Source: Scandinavium sp036271055 (GTDB lineage: Bacteria > Pseudomonadota > Gammaproteobacteria > Enterobacterales > Enterobacteriaceae). Taken from it: DNA of 64,000 bases. Made by a program: the position numbers and the translations under genes. Shown one piece after another: positions 1-8,417 of the stretch (positions within the stretch are counted from its first letter, which is position 1; each line of letters starts with the position of its first letter). Under the pieces are notes generated by a model. It made no database searches, had not been told where the DNA came from, and saw nothing but the letters and a program-made list of their open reading frames with translations. The stretch lies in NCBI RefSeq assembly GCF_036271055.1, contig NZ_DATBBJ010000099.1:1-64000 (forward strand), given 5' to 3'.

Positions 1-41
1 AGGTTTTTTTTCGTCTGTAGGAAATGAGGATGAGAAGCTCC

Positions 42-141
42 GGGGTAGGAGGTTCGACTCGAGCGCAGCGAGAGAACGTTGCTTCAGCAACGGCCCGAAG
101 GGCGAGCCACGCAGTGGCGAGTGATCCTCTCTCGCCGACCA
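42..141 (+). pseudogene. tRNA-Pro 3'-end remnant split by a hairpin-rich insert
   Basis: Bases 42-57 look like the 3' anticodon-arm / variable / T-arm sequence of a tRNA-Pro (proK type), and 125-141 look like the rest of the T-stem, the acceptor strand and an encoded CCA. Between them, in the T-loop, lie about 67 extra bases (58-124) that can fold into three hairpins: CTCG/CGAG at 58-72, CGTTGC/GCAACG at 77-92, and GCCAC/GTGGC at 106-118. The 5' half of a tRNA is absent. proK stands upstream of dppA in E. coli, so an intact proK probably lies just outside the window. This is inferred from memory of proK, not from an alignment. Confidence 0.6.
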
Positions 142-150
142 CATTCGAAA

Positions 151-178
151 AACCTGCTTTTTAAAGCAGGTTTTTTTT
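151..178 (+). terminator. Rho-independent terminator behind the tRNA-Pro remnant
   Basis: AACCTGCTTT at 151-160 pairs perfectly with AAAGCAGGTT at 163-172, and the T-tract runs on to 178. It is the expected proK terminator. Confidence 0.85.
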
Positions 179-204
179 CGTCTGTAGTTTGTGATATTTG
201 TTTT

Positions 205-284
205 GCCGGGTGGCGGCGTTGCCTTAACTGTCCTACGTTGCTATCGTCTTTGTAGGCCCGCGCAAGCGAAGCGCCGCCGGGCAT
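205..284. repeat. BIME: two inverted REP elements
   Basis: A forward REP (GCCGGGTGGCGGC core, 205-235) is followed by an inverted one (251-284, with GCGCCGCCGGGCA). This arrangement is typical of extragenic palindromic repeats in Enterobacteriaceae. Confidence 0.75.
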
Positions 285-820
285 GAGCCTTGTCCCAAAT
301 TGCCTAAAAAGCCAACTCACCCCATTTCACGCCGCAAGTTAACCGTTTTGTGACATATTCCATTGTATTTTTTTATATTTGGTTAGCTATTTTCTTGCGT
401 TTCTTATGGATAAGCTCAGCATTTTCACCTGTGCGTTTTAACGTTCACGCTATTAATCGCTCAGAATATCGCCATTTCGCAAGAAATTTTTAGCATTTAG
501 CACAATTGTTAATCACTGGTTATTACGAAGTGTGAAGATGATTGTGCTGCTGTTAAGCGCGTAGCATAAATTTCCCTGCTGCAAATACCCACTTGAACTT
601 TTTTTAATCTTTGTCTGCCAATTCTCACCGCTGATGTAAATCCCGGTTACCTGTATTGACGTTTGCACATTCTGTTGACAGATTGTACGGCATGAGGGGC
701 ATTTCAGGGAGGATCTGCGCTGCTACTCAATCGCACTCCTGAAAGGAATCTCTAACCCTTTTAACGCCTTCGGGCACTGCCGCACAGACCGTGTAAAAAA
801 CAAAAAAAGGCCTGGCGGAA
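285..820 (+). promoter_or_regulatory. Gene-free dppA upstream region and leader
   Basis: No gene is visible in this stretch. A TTGACG (656-661) or TTGACA (675-680) hexamer could be the -35 of the dppA promoter, which would give a leader of roughly 150 nt, as in E. coli. The -10 is not clear to me, so the start point is uncertain. AT-rich sequence at 340-520 may hold further control sites. Confidence 0.4.
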
Positions 821-843
821 AAACACAACAAACAAACATCACA
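820..843 (+). promoter_or_regulatory. CA-rich GcvB sRNA target site in the dppA leader
   Basis: An uninterrupted A/C-rich run rich in ACA/AACA triplets lies just upstream of the GGAG ribosome-binding site (847-850) of dppA. In E. coli and Salmonella the GU-rich R1 region of GcvB binds exactly such a site on dppA mRNA and blocks translation. The gcvB gene itself is not in the window. Confidence 0.65.
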
Positions 844-857
844 TTTGGAGCAGAATA

Positions 858-2465
858 ATGAGTATTTCCTTGAAAAGGTCAGGGATGCTGAAGCTTGGTC
901 TTAGCCTTGTGGCGTTGACTGTGGCGGCAAGTGTACAGGCCAAAACCCTGGTTTACTGTTCTGAAGGCTCGCCGGAAGGCTTTAACCCACAGCTGTTCAC
1001 CTCTGGTACGACTTACGATGCCAGCTCCGTTCCAATTTATAACCGTCTGGTTGAATTCAAAACCGGCACCACGGAAATCATCCCGGGTCTGGCAGAGAAG
1101 TGGGACGTCAGCGCTGACGGTAAAACCTACACTTTCCACCTGCGTCAGGGTGTGAAATGGCAGGACAATAAAGATTTCAAACCAACTCGCGATCTGAACG
1201 CCGATGACATCGTGTTCTCGTTCGATCGTCAGAAGAATGACAAAAACCCGTTCCACAAAGTCTCTGGCGGCAGCTACGAATACTTTGAAGGCATGGGCCT
1301 GCCGGATCTGATCAGCGAAGTGAAGAAAGTGGACGATAACACCGTTCAGTTCGTGCTGACTCGCCCGGAAGCACCGTTCCTGGCTGACCTGGCAATGGAC
1401 TTTGCGTCTATTCTGTCAAAAGAATACGCGGACAACATGCTGAAAGCCGGTACGCCGGAGAAAGTCGACCTGAACCCAATCGGTACAGGTCCATTCCAGC
1501 TGGTTCAGTACCAGAAAGACTCCCGTATTCTGTATAAGGCCTTCGCGGGCTACTGGGGCACCAAGCCGCAGATCGATCGTCTGGTGTTCTCTATCACGCC
1601 TGATGCGTCTGTGCGTTACGCCAAACTGCAGAAAAACGAATGCCAGGTGATGCCGTACCCGAACCCGGCTGACATCGCACGTATGAAGCAGGACAAAAAC
1701 ATCACCCTGCTGCAACAGGCGGGTCTGAACGTCGGTTACCTCTCCTTCAACACCGAGAAAAAGCCGCTGGATGAAGTCAAAGTTCGCCAGGCGCTGACCT
1801 ATGCGGTGAATAAAGAAGCGATCATCAAAGCCGTTTATCAGGGCGCGGGCGTTGCTGCCAAGAACCTGATCCCACCAACCATGTGGGGCTATAACGACGA
1901 TGTGAAGGACTACACATACGATCCAGAAAAAGCCAAAGCGCTGCTGAAAGAAGCGGGCCATGCAGATGGCTTCACTATCGATCTGTGGGCGATGCCGGTT
2001 CAGCGTCCGTACAACCCGAACGCTCGCCGTATGGCTGAGATGATTCAGGCTGACTGGGCGAAAGTGGGCGTGAAAGCTAACATCGTGACCTACGAGTGGG
2101 GCGAGTACCTGAAACGCGCCAAAGCAGGTGAGCATCAGTCTGTGATGATGGGCTGGACCGGCGACAATGGGGATCCGGATAACTTCTTCGCCACTCTGTT
2201 CAGCTGTGCGGCGGCGAAAGACGGTTCTAACTACTCTCGTTGGTGCTACAAGCCGTTTGAAGACCTGATCCAGCCAGCGCGTGCGGCTGAAGATCACAAC
2301 AAGCGTGTTGAACTGTACAAACAGGCTCAGGTCGTGATGCATGATCAGGCTCCAGCGCTGATTATTGCTCACTCCACCGTGTATGAGCCGGTGCGTAAAG
2401 AAGTCAAAGGCTATGTGGTTGATCCATTGGGCAAACACCACTTCGAAAACGTCTCCATCGAATAA
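858..2465 (+). CDS. dppA: Periplasmic dipeptide-binding protein DppA
   Basis: 535 residues, the full length of the family. A Sec signal peptide (about residues 1-28, ending SVQA before KTLVYC) is followed by an SBP family 5 domain. The protein captures dipeptides (and haem or delta-aminolevulinate in relatives) in the periplasm and delivers them to DppBC; in E. coli it also works with Tap in peptide chemotaxis. The ATG lies 7 bases after GGAG. It is the first gene of the dpp operon. A hairpin and REP sequence separate it from dppB, in keeping with dppA being expressed above the membrane genes. Expression is probably repressed by GcvB. Confidence 0.98.
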   Translation: MSISLKRSGMLKLGLSLVALTVAASVQAKTLVYCSEGSPEGFNPQLFTSGTTYDASSVPIYNRLVEFKTGTTEIIPGLAEKWDVSADGKTYTFHLRQGVKWQDNKDFKPTRDLNADDIVFSFDRQKNDKNPFHKVSGGSYEYFEGMGLPDLISEVKKVDDNTVQFVLTRPEAPFLADLAMDFASILSKEYADNMLKAGTPEKVDLNPIGTGPFQLVQYQKDSRILYKAFAGYWGTKPQIDRLVFSITPDASVRYAKLQKNECQVMPYPNPADIARMKQDKNITLLQQAGLNVGYLSFNTEKKPLDEVKVRQALTYAVNKEAIIKAVYQGAGVAAKNLIPPTMWGYNDDVKDYTYDPEKAKALLKEAGHADGFTIDLWAMPVQRPYNPNARRMAEMIQADWAKVGVKANIVTYEWGEYLKRAKAGEHQSVMMGWTGDNGDPDNFFATLFSCAAAKDGSNYSRWCYKPFEDLIQPARAAEDHNKRVELYKQAQVVMHDQAPALIIAHSTVYEPVRKEVKGYVVDPLGKHHFENVSIE

Positions 2466-2476
2466 TTAAAAATGAA

Positions 2477-2496
2477 AGGGGTACGTCAGTACCCCT
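2477..2496 (+). other. Stem-loop after dppA (mRNA-stabilising or attenuating)
   Basis: AGGGGTAC (2477-2484) pairs with GTACCCCT (2489-2496) around a 4-base loop, 11 bases after the dppA stop. There is no T-tract, so it is more likely a 3'-end stabiliser or partial attenuator than a full terminator. Confidence 0.6.
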
Positions 2497-2498
2497 AT

Positions 2499-2566
2499 GC
2501 CAGGCGACGCTGCGTTTGCACGGGTCTACGTGAGTAGGCTGGTTCAGCGCAGCGCCACCCGGCAGT
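2499..2566. repeat. REP pair between dppA and dppB
   Basis: A diverged forward REP (2499-2529) and an inverted REP (2534-2566, ending GCGCCACCCGGCAG) lie between dppA and dppB. Intra-operon REPs commonly protect the upstream message. Confidence 0.6.
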
Positions 2567-2623
2567 TGTGAGCAATACAGATGCACAGTTCCAGGCTGTG
2601 GATCTTGAGAGAGAATCCGGGTT

Positions 2624-3643
2624 ATGTTTCAGTTCATCCTCCGACGTTTGGGATTAGTCATCCCGACCTTTATCGGTATCACCCTGCTGACCTTTGCCTT
2701 TGTCCATATGATCCCCGGTGACCCGGTGCTCATCATGGCCGGTGAGCGCGGTATATCCCCTGAGCGTCACGCAGAGCTTCTGGCTGCATTGGGTCTTGAT
2801 AAGCCAATGTGGCAACAATACGTCCACTATGTCTGGGGCGTTCTTCATGGTGATTTGGGCATTTCACTCAAAAGCCGCCTACCGGTGTGGGACGAGTTTG
2901 TTCCGCGCTTTAAAGCCACGCTGGAACTCGGCGTTTGCGCCATGCTGTTCGCCATTGCCGTCGGTATTCCTGTCGGTGTCCTGGCTGCGGTCAAACGTGG
3001 CTCCATCTTCGATCACACCGCCGTTGGCCTCGCGCTGACCGGTTACTCGATGCCTATCTTCTGGTGGGGCATGATGATGATCATGCTGGTGTCGGTGCAG
3101 TGGAACCTCGCACCCGTTTCCGGGCGTATCAGCGATTCGGTGTTCCTTGATGACTCGATGCCATTAACCGGCTTTATGCTGATTGATACCGCCATTTGGG
3201 GCGAGCCGGGCGATTTCATTGATGCGTTAGCGCACATGGTCTTGCCTGCGGTGGTGCTTGGCACCATTCCATTGGCGGTGATTGTGCGTATGACCCGCTC
3301 GGCAATGCTCGAAGTGCTTGGCGAAGACTATATCCGTACCGCACGTGCGAAGGGTCTGACTCGTATGCGCGTGATCATTGTGCATGCGCTGCGTAACGCG
3401 ATGTTGCCAGTGGTCACGGTTATCGGTTTGCAGGTCGGCACGCTGCTGGCAGGCGCAATCCTGACCGAGACTATCTTCTCCTGGCCGGGCCTTGGGCGCT
3501 GGCTGATTGATGCACTGCAACGCCGTGACTATCCGGTGGTGCAGGGTGGGGTCCTGCTGGTGGCGACGATGATCATCCTCGTTAACCTGCTGGTCGACCT
3601 GCTGTATGGCGTGGTGAACCCGCGTATTCGTCATAGGAAGTAA
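2624..3643 (+). CDS. dppB: Dipeptide ABC transporter permease DppB
   Basis: 339 residues, the standard length. It is an inner-membrane permease of the BPD_transp_1 family with an N-terminal membrane anchor (about residues 10-30) and five further hydrophobic segments. The EAA loop that docks on the ATPases is visible around RTARAKGLTRMRVI. It forms the translocation channel with DppC. dppC follows 9 bp downstream, so the two are cotranscribed. Confidence 0.98.
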   Translation: MFQFILRRLGLVIPTFIGITLLTFAFVHMIPGDPVLIMAGERGISPERHAELLAALGLDKPMWQQYVHYVWGVLHGDLGISLKSRLPVWDEFVPRFKATLELGVCAMLFAIAVGIPVGVLAAVKRGSIFDHTAVGLALTGYSMPIFWWGMMMIMLVSVQWNLAPVSGRISDSVFLDDSMPLTGFMLIDTAIWGEPGDFIDALAHMVLPAVVLGTIPLAVIVRMTRSAMLEVLGEDYIRTARAKGLTRMRVIIVHALRNAMLPVVTVIGLQVGTLLAGAILTETIFSWPGLGRWLIDALQRRDYPVVQGGVLLVATMIILVNLLVDLLYGVVNPRIRHRK

Positions 3644-3652
3644 GGGGCCATC

Positions 3653-4552
3653 ATGTCACAAGTCACTGAAAATAAAGTTGCTGCACCGGTGCCCATGACC
3701 CCGTTGCAGGAGTTCTGGCACTATTTCAAACGTAATAAAGGTGCGGTTGTCGGCCTGGTCTATGTGGTGGCGGTGATGATTATCGCTATCTTCGCGAATT
3801 TCCTCGCGCCGCATAACCCGGCGGAACAGTTCCGCGACACGCTGCTGGTCCCGCCATTCTGGCAGGACGGCGGCAGTCTGGCGCACCTGTTCGGTACGGA
3901 CGATGTGGGCCGTGATGTACTGTCGCGCCTGATGTATGGCGCGCGTCTGTCGCTGCTGGTGGGTTGTCTGGTGGTCGTGCTGTCGCTGGTGCTGGGCGTT
4001 GTCCTTGGCCTGGTGGCGGGCTACTTCGGCGGCATCGTCGATAACATCATTATGCGTGTTGTCGATATCATGCTGGCCCTGCCGAGTTTACTGCTGGCGC
4101 TGGTGCTGGTGGCGATCTTCGGCCCGTCGATTGGTAACGCCGCGCTGGCGCTGACCTTCGTCGCCTTGCCGCACTACGTGCGTTTAACGCGTGCGGCGGT
4201 GCTGGTGGAAGTGAACCGCGATTACGTGACCGCTTCTCGCGTGGCGGGTGCGGGTGCGATGCGTCAGATGTTCGTTAATATTTTCCCAAACTGTCTTGCG
4301 CCGCTGATCGTTCAGGCGTCGCTTGGTTTCTCGAACGCCATTCTCGATATGGCCGCTCTTGGCTTCCTTGGCATGGGTGCGCAGCCGCCAACACCGGAGT
4401 GGGGCACCATGCTCTCCGACGTGTTGCAGTTCGCGCAAAGCGCCTGGTGGGTCGTGACCTTCCCGGGTCTCGCAATCCTGCTGACGGTGCTGGCATTTAA
4501 CCTGATGGGCGACGGTCTGCGTGACGCGCTGGATCCCAAACTGAAGCAGTAA
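3653..4552 (+). CDS. dppC: Dipeptide ABC transporter permease DppC
   Basis: 299 residues. The N-terminal cytoplasmic segment and first membrane helix (OppC_N type, around residues 30-52) precede a BPD_transp_1 domain. The coupling loop is seen at YVTASRVAGAGAMRQMF. It pairs with DppB in the inner membrane. dppD starts 10 bp after its stop. Confidence 0.98.
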   Translation: MSQVTENKVAAPVPMTPLQEFWHYFKRNKGAVVGLVYVVAVMIIAIFANFLAPHNPAEQFRDTLLVPPFWQDGGSLAHLFGTDDVGRDVLSRLMYGARLSLLVGCLVVVLSLVLGVVLGLVAGYFGGIVDNIIMRVVDIMLALPSLLLALVLVAIFGPSIGNAALALTFVALPHYVRLTRAAVLVEVNRDYVTASRVAGAGAMRQMFVNIFPNCLAPLIVQASLGFSNAILDMAALGFLGMGAQPPTPEWGTMLSDVLQFAQSAWWVVTFPGLAILLTVLAFNLMGDGLRDALDPKLKQ

Positions 4553-4562
4553 GAGGCACGAG

Positions 4563-5546
4563 ATGGCGTTATTAAATGTAGATAAATTATCGGTGCACTT
4601 CGGTGACGAAGGCACCCCGTTTCGCGCCGTGGACCGCATCAGCTATAGCGTAAAGCAAGGCGAAGTGGTGGGCATCGTTGGGGAATCCGGTTCCGGTAAA
4701 TCCGTCAGCTCGCTGGCGATTATGGGGCTGATTGATTACCCAGGCCGCGTGATGGCGGAAAAACTGGAGTTCAACGGTCGCGACCTGAAGCGCATTTCTG
4801 AGAAAGAGCGCCGCCAATTGGTGGGCGCAGAAGTGGCGATGATTTTCCAGGATCCGATGACCAGCCTGAACCCTTGCTACACCGTTGGTTTCCAGATAAT
4901 GGAAGCGATTAAGGTGCATCAGGGCGGTAACAAGAAAACCCGTGTTCAGCGTGCGATCGATCTGCTGAATCTGGTGGGTATTCCTGACCCGGCTTCGCGT
5001 CTTGACGTTTATCCGCACCAGCTTTCCGGCGGGATGAGCCAGCGCGTGATGATCGCGATGGCGATTGCCTGTCGTCCGAAATTGCTGATTGCCGATGAAC
5101 CGACGACCGCGCTGGATGTGACCATTCAGGCGCAGATCATCGAGCTGCTGCTGGAACTTCAGCAGAAAGAGAACATGGCGCTGGTGCTGATCACCCACGA
5201 TCTGGCACTGGTGGCGGAAGCGGCACACAAAATCATCGTGATGTACGCAGGTCAGGTGGTGGAAACCGGTGCCGCGCAGGATATTTTCCGCGCGCCGCGC
5301 CATCCGTATACCCAGGCACTGCTGCGCGCGTTGCCGGAGTTTGCGCAGGATAAAGCGCGTCTGGCTTCGCTGCCGGGTGTGGTGCCAGGCAAGTACGACC
5401 GTCCTAACGGTTGTCTGCTCAACCCGCGCTGCCCGTATGCCAGCGATAAATGTCGCACTGAAGAACCTGAACTGAATACCGTCGATGGCGGTCGTCAGTC
5501 CAAATGCCATTACCCCCTCGATGATGCCGGGAGGCCGACACTATGA
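4563..5546 (+). CDS. dppD: Dipeptide ABC transporter ATP-binding protein DppD
   Basis: 327 residues. Walker A is GESGSGKS (residues 40-47), the signature is LSGGMSQR and Walker B ends in LLIADEP. The C-terminal oligopeptide-transporter extension carries conserved cysteines (NPRCPYASDKC, then KCHYP). It powers peptide uptake as a heterodimer with DppF. Its stop overlaps the dppF start in ATGA (5543-5546), so translation is coupled. Confidence 0.97.
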   Translation: MALLNVDKLSVHFGDEGTPFRAVDRISYSVKQGEVVGIVGESGSGKSVSSLAIMGLIDYPGRVMAEKLEFNGRDLKRISEKERRQLVGAEVAMIFQDPMTSLNPCYTVGFQIMEAIKVHQGGNKKTRVQRAIDLLNLVGIPDPASRLDVYPHQLSGGMSQRVMIAMAIACRPKLLIADEPTTALDVTIQAQIIELLLELQQKENMALVLITHDLALVAEAAHKIIVMYAGQVVETGAAQDIFRAPRHPYTQALLRALPEFAQDKARLASLPGVVPGKYDRPNGCLLNPRCPYASDKCRTEEPELNTVDGGRQSKCHYPLDDAGRPTL

Positions 5547-6556
5547 GTACGCATGAGGCCACCTCGCGACAGCCGTTGTTGCAGGCTATCGATCTGAAAA
5601 AACACTACCCGGTGAAGAAGGGCATTTTTGCCCCTGAGCGCCTGGTGAAGGCGCTGGATGGCGTATCGTTTGACCTCGAGCGCGGTAAAACGCTGGCGGT
5701 GGTGGGCGAATCCGGCTGTGGGAAATCCACGCTGGGCCGTCTGCTGACGATGATCGAAGTTCCGACTGGCGGCGAGCTATATTATCAGGGGCAGGATCTG
5801 CTCAAGCCTGATCCTGCGGCAGAAAAGCTGCGTCGTCAGAAAATCCAGATCGTGTTCCAGAACCCGTACGGTTCTCTGAACCCGCGCAAGAAAGTCAGCC
5901 AGATTCTGGAAGAGCCGCTGCAAATCAACACCACGTTGAGCAAAGCGGAGCGCCGGGAAAAAGTGCTGGAGATGATGGCGAAAGTCGGCCTGAAAACCGA
6001 ACACTATGACCGCTATCCGCACATGTTCTCCGGCGGCCAGCGCCAGCGTATCGCCATCGCCCGTGGTTTGATGCTTGACCCGGATGTGGTGATTGCCGAT
6101 GAACCCGTTTCTGCGCTCGACGTGTCCGTGCGCGCGCAGGTACTGAACCTGATGATGGATTTGCAGCAGGAAATGGGGCTGTCGTACGTGTTTATCTCGC
6201 ACGATTTGTCGGTGGTCGAACACATCGCCGATGAAGTGATGGTGATGTATCTGGGACGCTGCGTGGAGAAGGGCACCAAAGAGCAGATTTTCAACAACCC
6301 GCGCCATCCCTACACCCAGGCACTGCTTTCCGCGACGCCGCGCCTGAATCCGGATGACCGTCGTGAGCGTATTAAGCTGACGGGCGAGCTGCCTAGCCCA
6401 CTGAATCCACCGCCGGGCTGTGCGTTTAACGCCCGCTGCCGTCGTCGCTTTGGCCCTTGCACGCAGTTGCAGCCACAGTTAAAAGACTACGGCGGCCAGC
6501 TGGTCGCGTGTTTTGCAGTCGACCAGGATGAAAACGGCGAGAAGCCGTTGGCTTGA
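5543..6556 (+). CDS. dppF: Dipeptide ABC transporter ATP-binding protein DppF
   Basis: 337 residues. Walker A is GESGCGKS (residues 55-62), the signature is FSGGQRQR and Walker B VVIADEP. The C-terminal oligo_HPY-type extension has Cys residues (GCAFNARCRRRFGPC). It is the second ATPase of the transporter and the last gene of the operon, followed 24 bp later by a strong terminator. Confidence 0.97.
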   Translation: MSTHEATSRQPLLQAIDLKKHYPVKKGIFAPERLVKALDGVSFDLERGKTLAVVGESGCGKSTLGRLLTMIEVPTGGELYYQGQDLLKPDPAAEKLRRQKIQIVFQNPYGSLNPRKKVSQILEEPLQINTTLSKAERREKVLEMMAKVGLKTEHYDRYPHMFSGGQRQRIAIARGLMLDPDVVIADEPVSALDVSVRAQVLNLMMDLQQEMGLSYVFISHDLSVVEHIADEVMVMYLGRCVEKGTKEQIFNNPRHPYTQALLSATPRLNPDDRRERIKLTGELPSPLNPPPGCAFNARCRRRFGPCTQLQPQLKDYGGQLVACFAVDQDENGEKPLA

Positions 6557-6580
6557 TCGGAATGCGTGGGTTTTAACCTG

Positions 6581-6606
6581 AACCGGAGCCTTGGCTCCGG
6601 TTTTTT
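6581..6606 (+). terminator. Terminator of the dpp operon
   Basis: AACCGGAGCC (6581-6590) pairs with GGCTCCGGTT (6593-6602), with six T in a row at 6601-6606. Confidence 0.95.
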
Positions 6607-7042
6607 ATGCCCTTTAAAACAGTACTGATAATGAATGAGTAAATGTAACTATAAATTTCAGATAATGTAAAAAAATTTCAAAGGCAAGAATTCACCCAAA
6701 AGCATTAGGCCATGAATTTAGCGTATGGCACTTCACTATATTGCGCTTCGAAGGCCCGCCAGTACGTTCTATGGCTTAGTTATAGTAGATCTAGCAGGAA
6801 ACACCGTCATTATTTTTGGATGAAAAAAAAATAGTCGTGGTTCAGGTAATATGAAAACATTGCGCTAAATAAACCAGCGCTTATTAAACGATGAACTCTT
6901 GCTTAATAGTTGCATATGGAAATTAATGGATTATTCAGCTAAGTGCTCGCACTTATACAAAATACACTATGCTGTAGTTGGATGGATACGTTATAAAACA
7001 GCAAGTTATTGACGTAATACTTTTGTGAATCATGGGGTTACT
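6607..7042 (+). promoter_or_regulatory. AT-rich gap upstream of the first cellulose operon
   Basis: These 436 bases lie between the dpp terminator and bcsO and are clearly more AT-rich than their neighbours. They must hold the promoter of the bcsO operon, but I cannot pick a convincing -35/-10 pair. A 40-codon open frame starts with ATG at 6712 and stops at 6832-6834. It has no good ribosome-binding site and ends in a lysine run on poly-A, so it is probably chance. Confidence 0.4.
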
Positions 7043-7606
7043 ATGAATCATTATGATGATTTGCAGCGGTTTAAGGACAAAACACGCACGCAAAGCCTCG
7101 ATTTTAAGGATCTTTCTGCTCAAAACGCCGCGAGCGAACGTGGTGATTGGGCTATTCTCGATCAGCTTTCCCCTCCTGCAGAGAAAGAAACCACTCTCGC
7201 AATGGGTGGCTCAGTGTCGCAGATTGTTCCCCAGCCTGTGGCGGCTGATGCTTTTACTGCACATGACTTGCCACCGGTTAAGGCGACGCCCCCTGGCGAT
7301 GCCATCCATGAATCGCATGCAACCTCTATTATGCAAAGCGTTTCCTCCCAGATGGCGCCGAAAGTGGCACCCGTGCCGGAAGAAGCGCCAATAGCCAAGC
7401 CCGAACCGGTTGTTCAGGCCGTCGCTCCACAGGCTGAGCCGACTCTGGCACCTGCTCCACGTCCACAAAAACCGGTTACCCCGGACGCGGTGAATTATTC
7501 CCGACTCTTTGCGCCAAAACCCGCCAATATTCCGGTGAAAGCAGAGAAAGAAGAAAAAGATCAGCCCTTAAAATCATTGCTCGAAAGGATTTCTTCATGC
7601 CGCTAA
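7043..7606 (+). CDS. bcsO: Cellulose biosynthesis accessory protein BcsO
   Basis: 187 residues from the ATG at 7043, chosen because GGGG (7033-7036) is well spaced before it; an in-frame GTG at 7025 would add six residues. It has a short conserved-looking N-terminus (NHYDDLQRF, LDFKDL), a long proline/alanine-rich middle (about residues 60-145) with no predicted fold, and a C-terminal NYSRLFAPK ... LKSLLERI segment. This is the pattern of BcsO/BcsP-type proteins encoded at the head of bcsD-containing operons. The role is not established here. By analogy with proline-rich BcsH of Komagataeibacter, I infer a cytoplasmic scaffold working with BcsD. It overlaps bcsQ by 10 bp. Confidence 0.8.
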   Translation: MNHYDDLQRFKDKTRTQSLDFKDLSAQNAASERGDWAILDQLSPPAEKETTLAMGGSVSQIVPQPVAADAFTAHDLPPVKATPPGDAIHESHATSIMQSVSSQMAPKVAPVPEEAPIAKPEPVVQAVAPQAEPTLAPAPRPQKPVTPDAVNYSRLFAPKPANIPVKAEKEEKDQPLKSLLERISSCR

Positions 7607-8400
7607 TTTGCGTCTGTTCTCCTAAAGGCGGCGTGGGAAAAACCACCCTCGCGGCTAACCTGACTCACGCTCTCGCGCGCGCAGGCAGTAAAGTGCTGGC
7701 GCTCGATTTTGATGTGCAGAACGCGCTGCGTCTGCACTTTGGTGTACCGCTTTCCGATGAGCGCGGCTACGTCGCCAAATCGTCTGATTCTTACGACTGG
7801 AGTCAGTATGTGCTCGGCGCGGGTAGCAATATGTTTGTACTGCCTTACGGTGAAGTGACCGAGCAGCAGCGTGTTGATTTCGAAGATAAATTAATGCATG
7901 ACGAACATTTTCTCAGCCGTGGGCTGGGTACGCTGCTCAACTATCCGGGGTTGATTATTGTCGCCGATTTCCCGCCGGGCCCGTCTGCGGCCCTCAAAGC
8001 CATGACTCCGCTTGCCGATATTCATTTAGTGACGCTGATGTCTGACACTGCTTCGATGTCGCTTTTGCCGCACGTGGAAAATAACCGCCTGACAGGCGAG
8101 GCGCTGAACCACAAACACGGTCATTTCTTCGTTGTGAATCAAAGCGATAGCCGTCGCCAGATCAGCCGTGATGTCACCGGGTTTATGGAAGAAAGACTGG
8201 GTGAACAGCTGCTTGGCATTATCCATCGTGACGAAAGCGTGATCGAGGCTAACGCCTCACAAAAATCTATATTCGAGTTTAGCCCGGCCTCTGCCGCGGC
8301 TTTTGACATCGAAATTATTGCAAAAAAGGTCGCCGCGAAACTGGGCGTCAAAGTTGGGGACGGCACGGTACATAACATGCCACGCATGTCCGGGCTTTAA
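7597..8400 (+). CDS. bcsQ: Cellulose synthase-associated MinD/ParA-like ATPase BcsQ (operon 1)
   Basis: 267 residues. It has a canonical deviant Walker A, KGGVGKTT (residues 10-17), and a second conserved region around VADFPPGPS, so it should bind and hydrolyse ATP as a dimer. BcsQ proteins help place or assemble the synthase at the inner membrane. It overlaps bcsO upstream and lies 17 bp before bcsA. It is clearly different from the second BcsQ in this window, which lacks the Walker A lysines. Confidence 0.92.
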   Translation: MPLICVCSPKGGVGKTTLAANLTHALARAGSKVLALDFDVQNALRLHFGVPLSDERGYVAKSSDSYDWSQYVLGAGSNMFVLPYGEVTEQQRVDFEDKLMHDEHFLSRGLGTLLNYPGLIIVADFPPGPSAALKAMTPLADIHLVTLMSDTASMSLLPHVENNRLTGEALNHKHGHFFVVNQSDSRRQISRDVTGFMEERLGEQLLGIIHRDESVIEANASQKSIFEFSPASAAAFDIEIIAKKVAAKLGVKVGDGTVHNMPRMSGL

Positions 8401-8417
8401 TACATTCAGGGCCGCTT

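Larger units (their letters stand above)
1..187 (+). repeat. 20-bp direct repeats flanking the tRNA-Pro remnant
   Basis: The sequence at 1-20 is repeated exactly at 168-187 (AGG, eight T, CGTCTGTAG). The second copy is the tail of the terminator behind the tRNA remnant. The first is therefore probably the tail of an identical terminator behind an intact tRNA just upstream. This makes 21-187 a partial tandem duplication of a tRNA-3'-end-plus-terminator unit. Confidence 0.7.

Noticed and set aside
84..320. 78-codon minus-strand open frame
   Set aside because: It lies across the tRNA remnant, the terminator and a REP pair, none of which is coding.
1416..2441. Long minus-strand open frame opposite dppA, with similar ones opposite the bcs and dctA genes
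   Set aside because: Such frames are mirror images of the codon bias of well-expressed GC-rich genes; they have no ribosome-binding sites and no recognisable domains.
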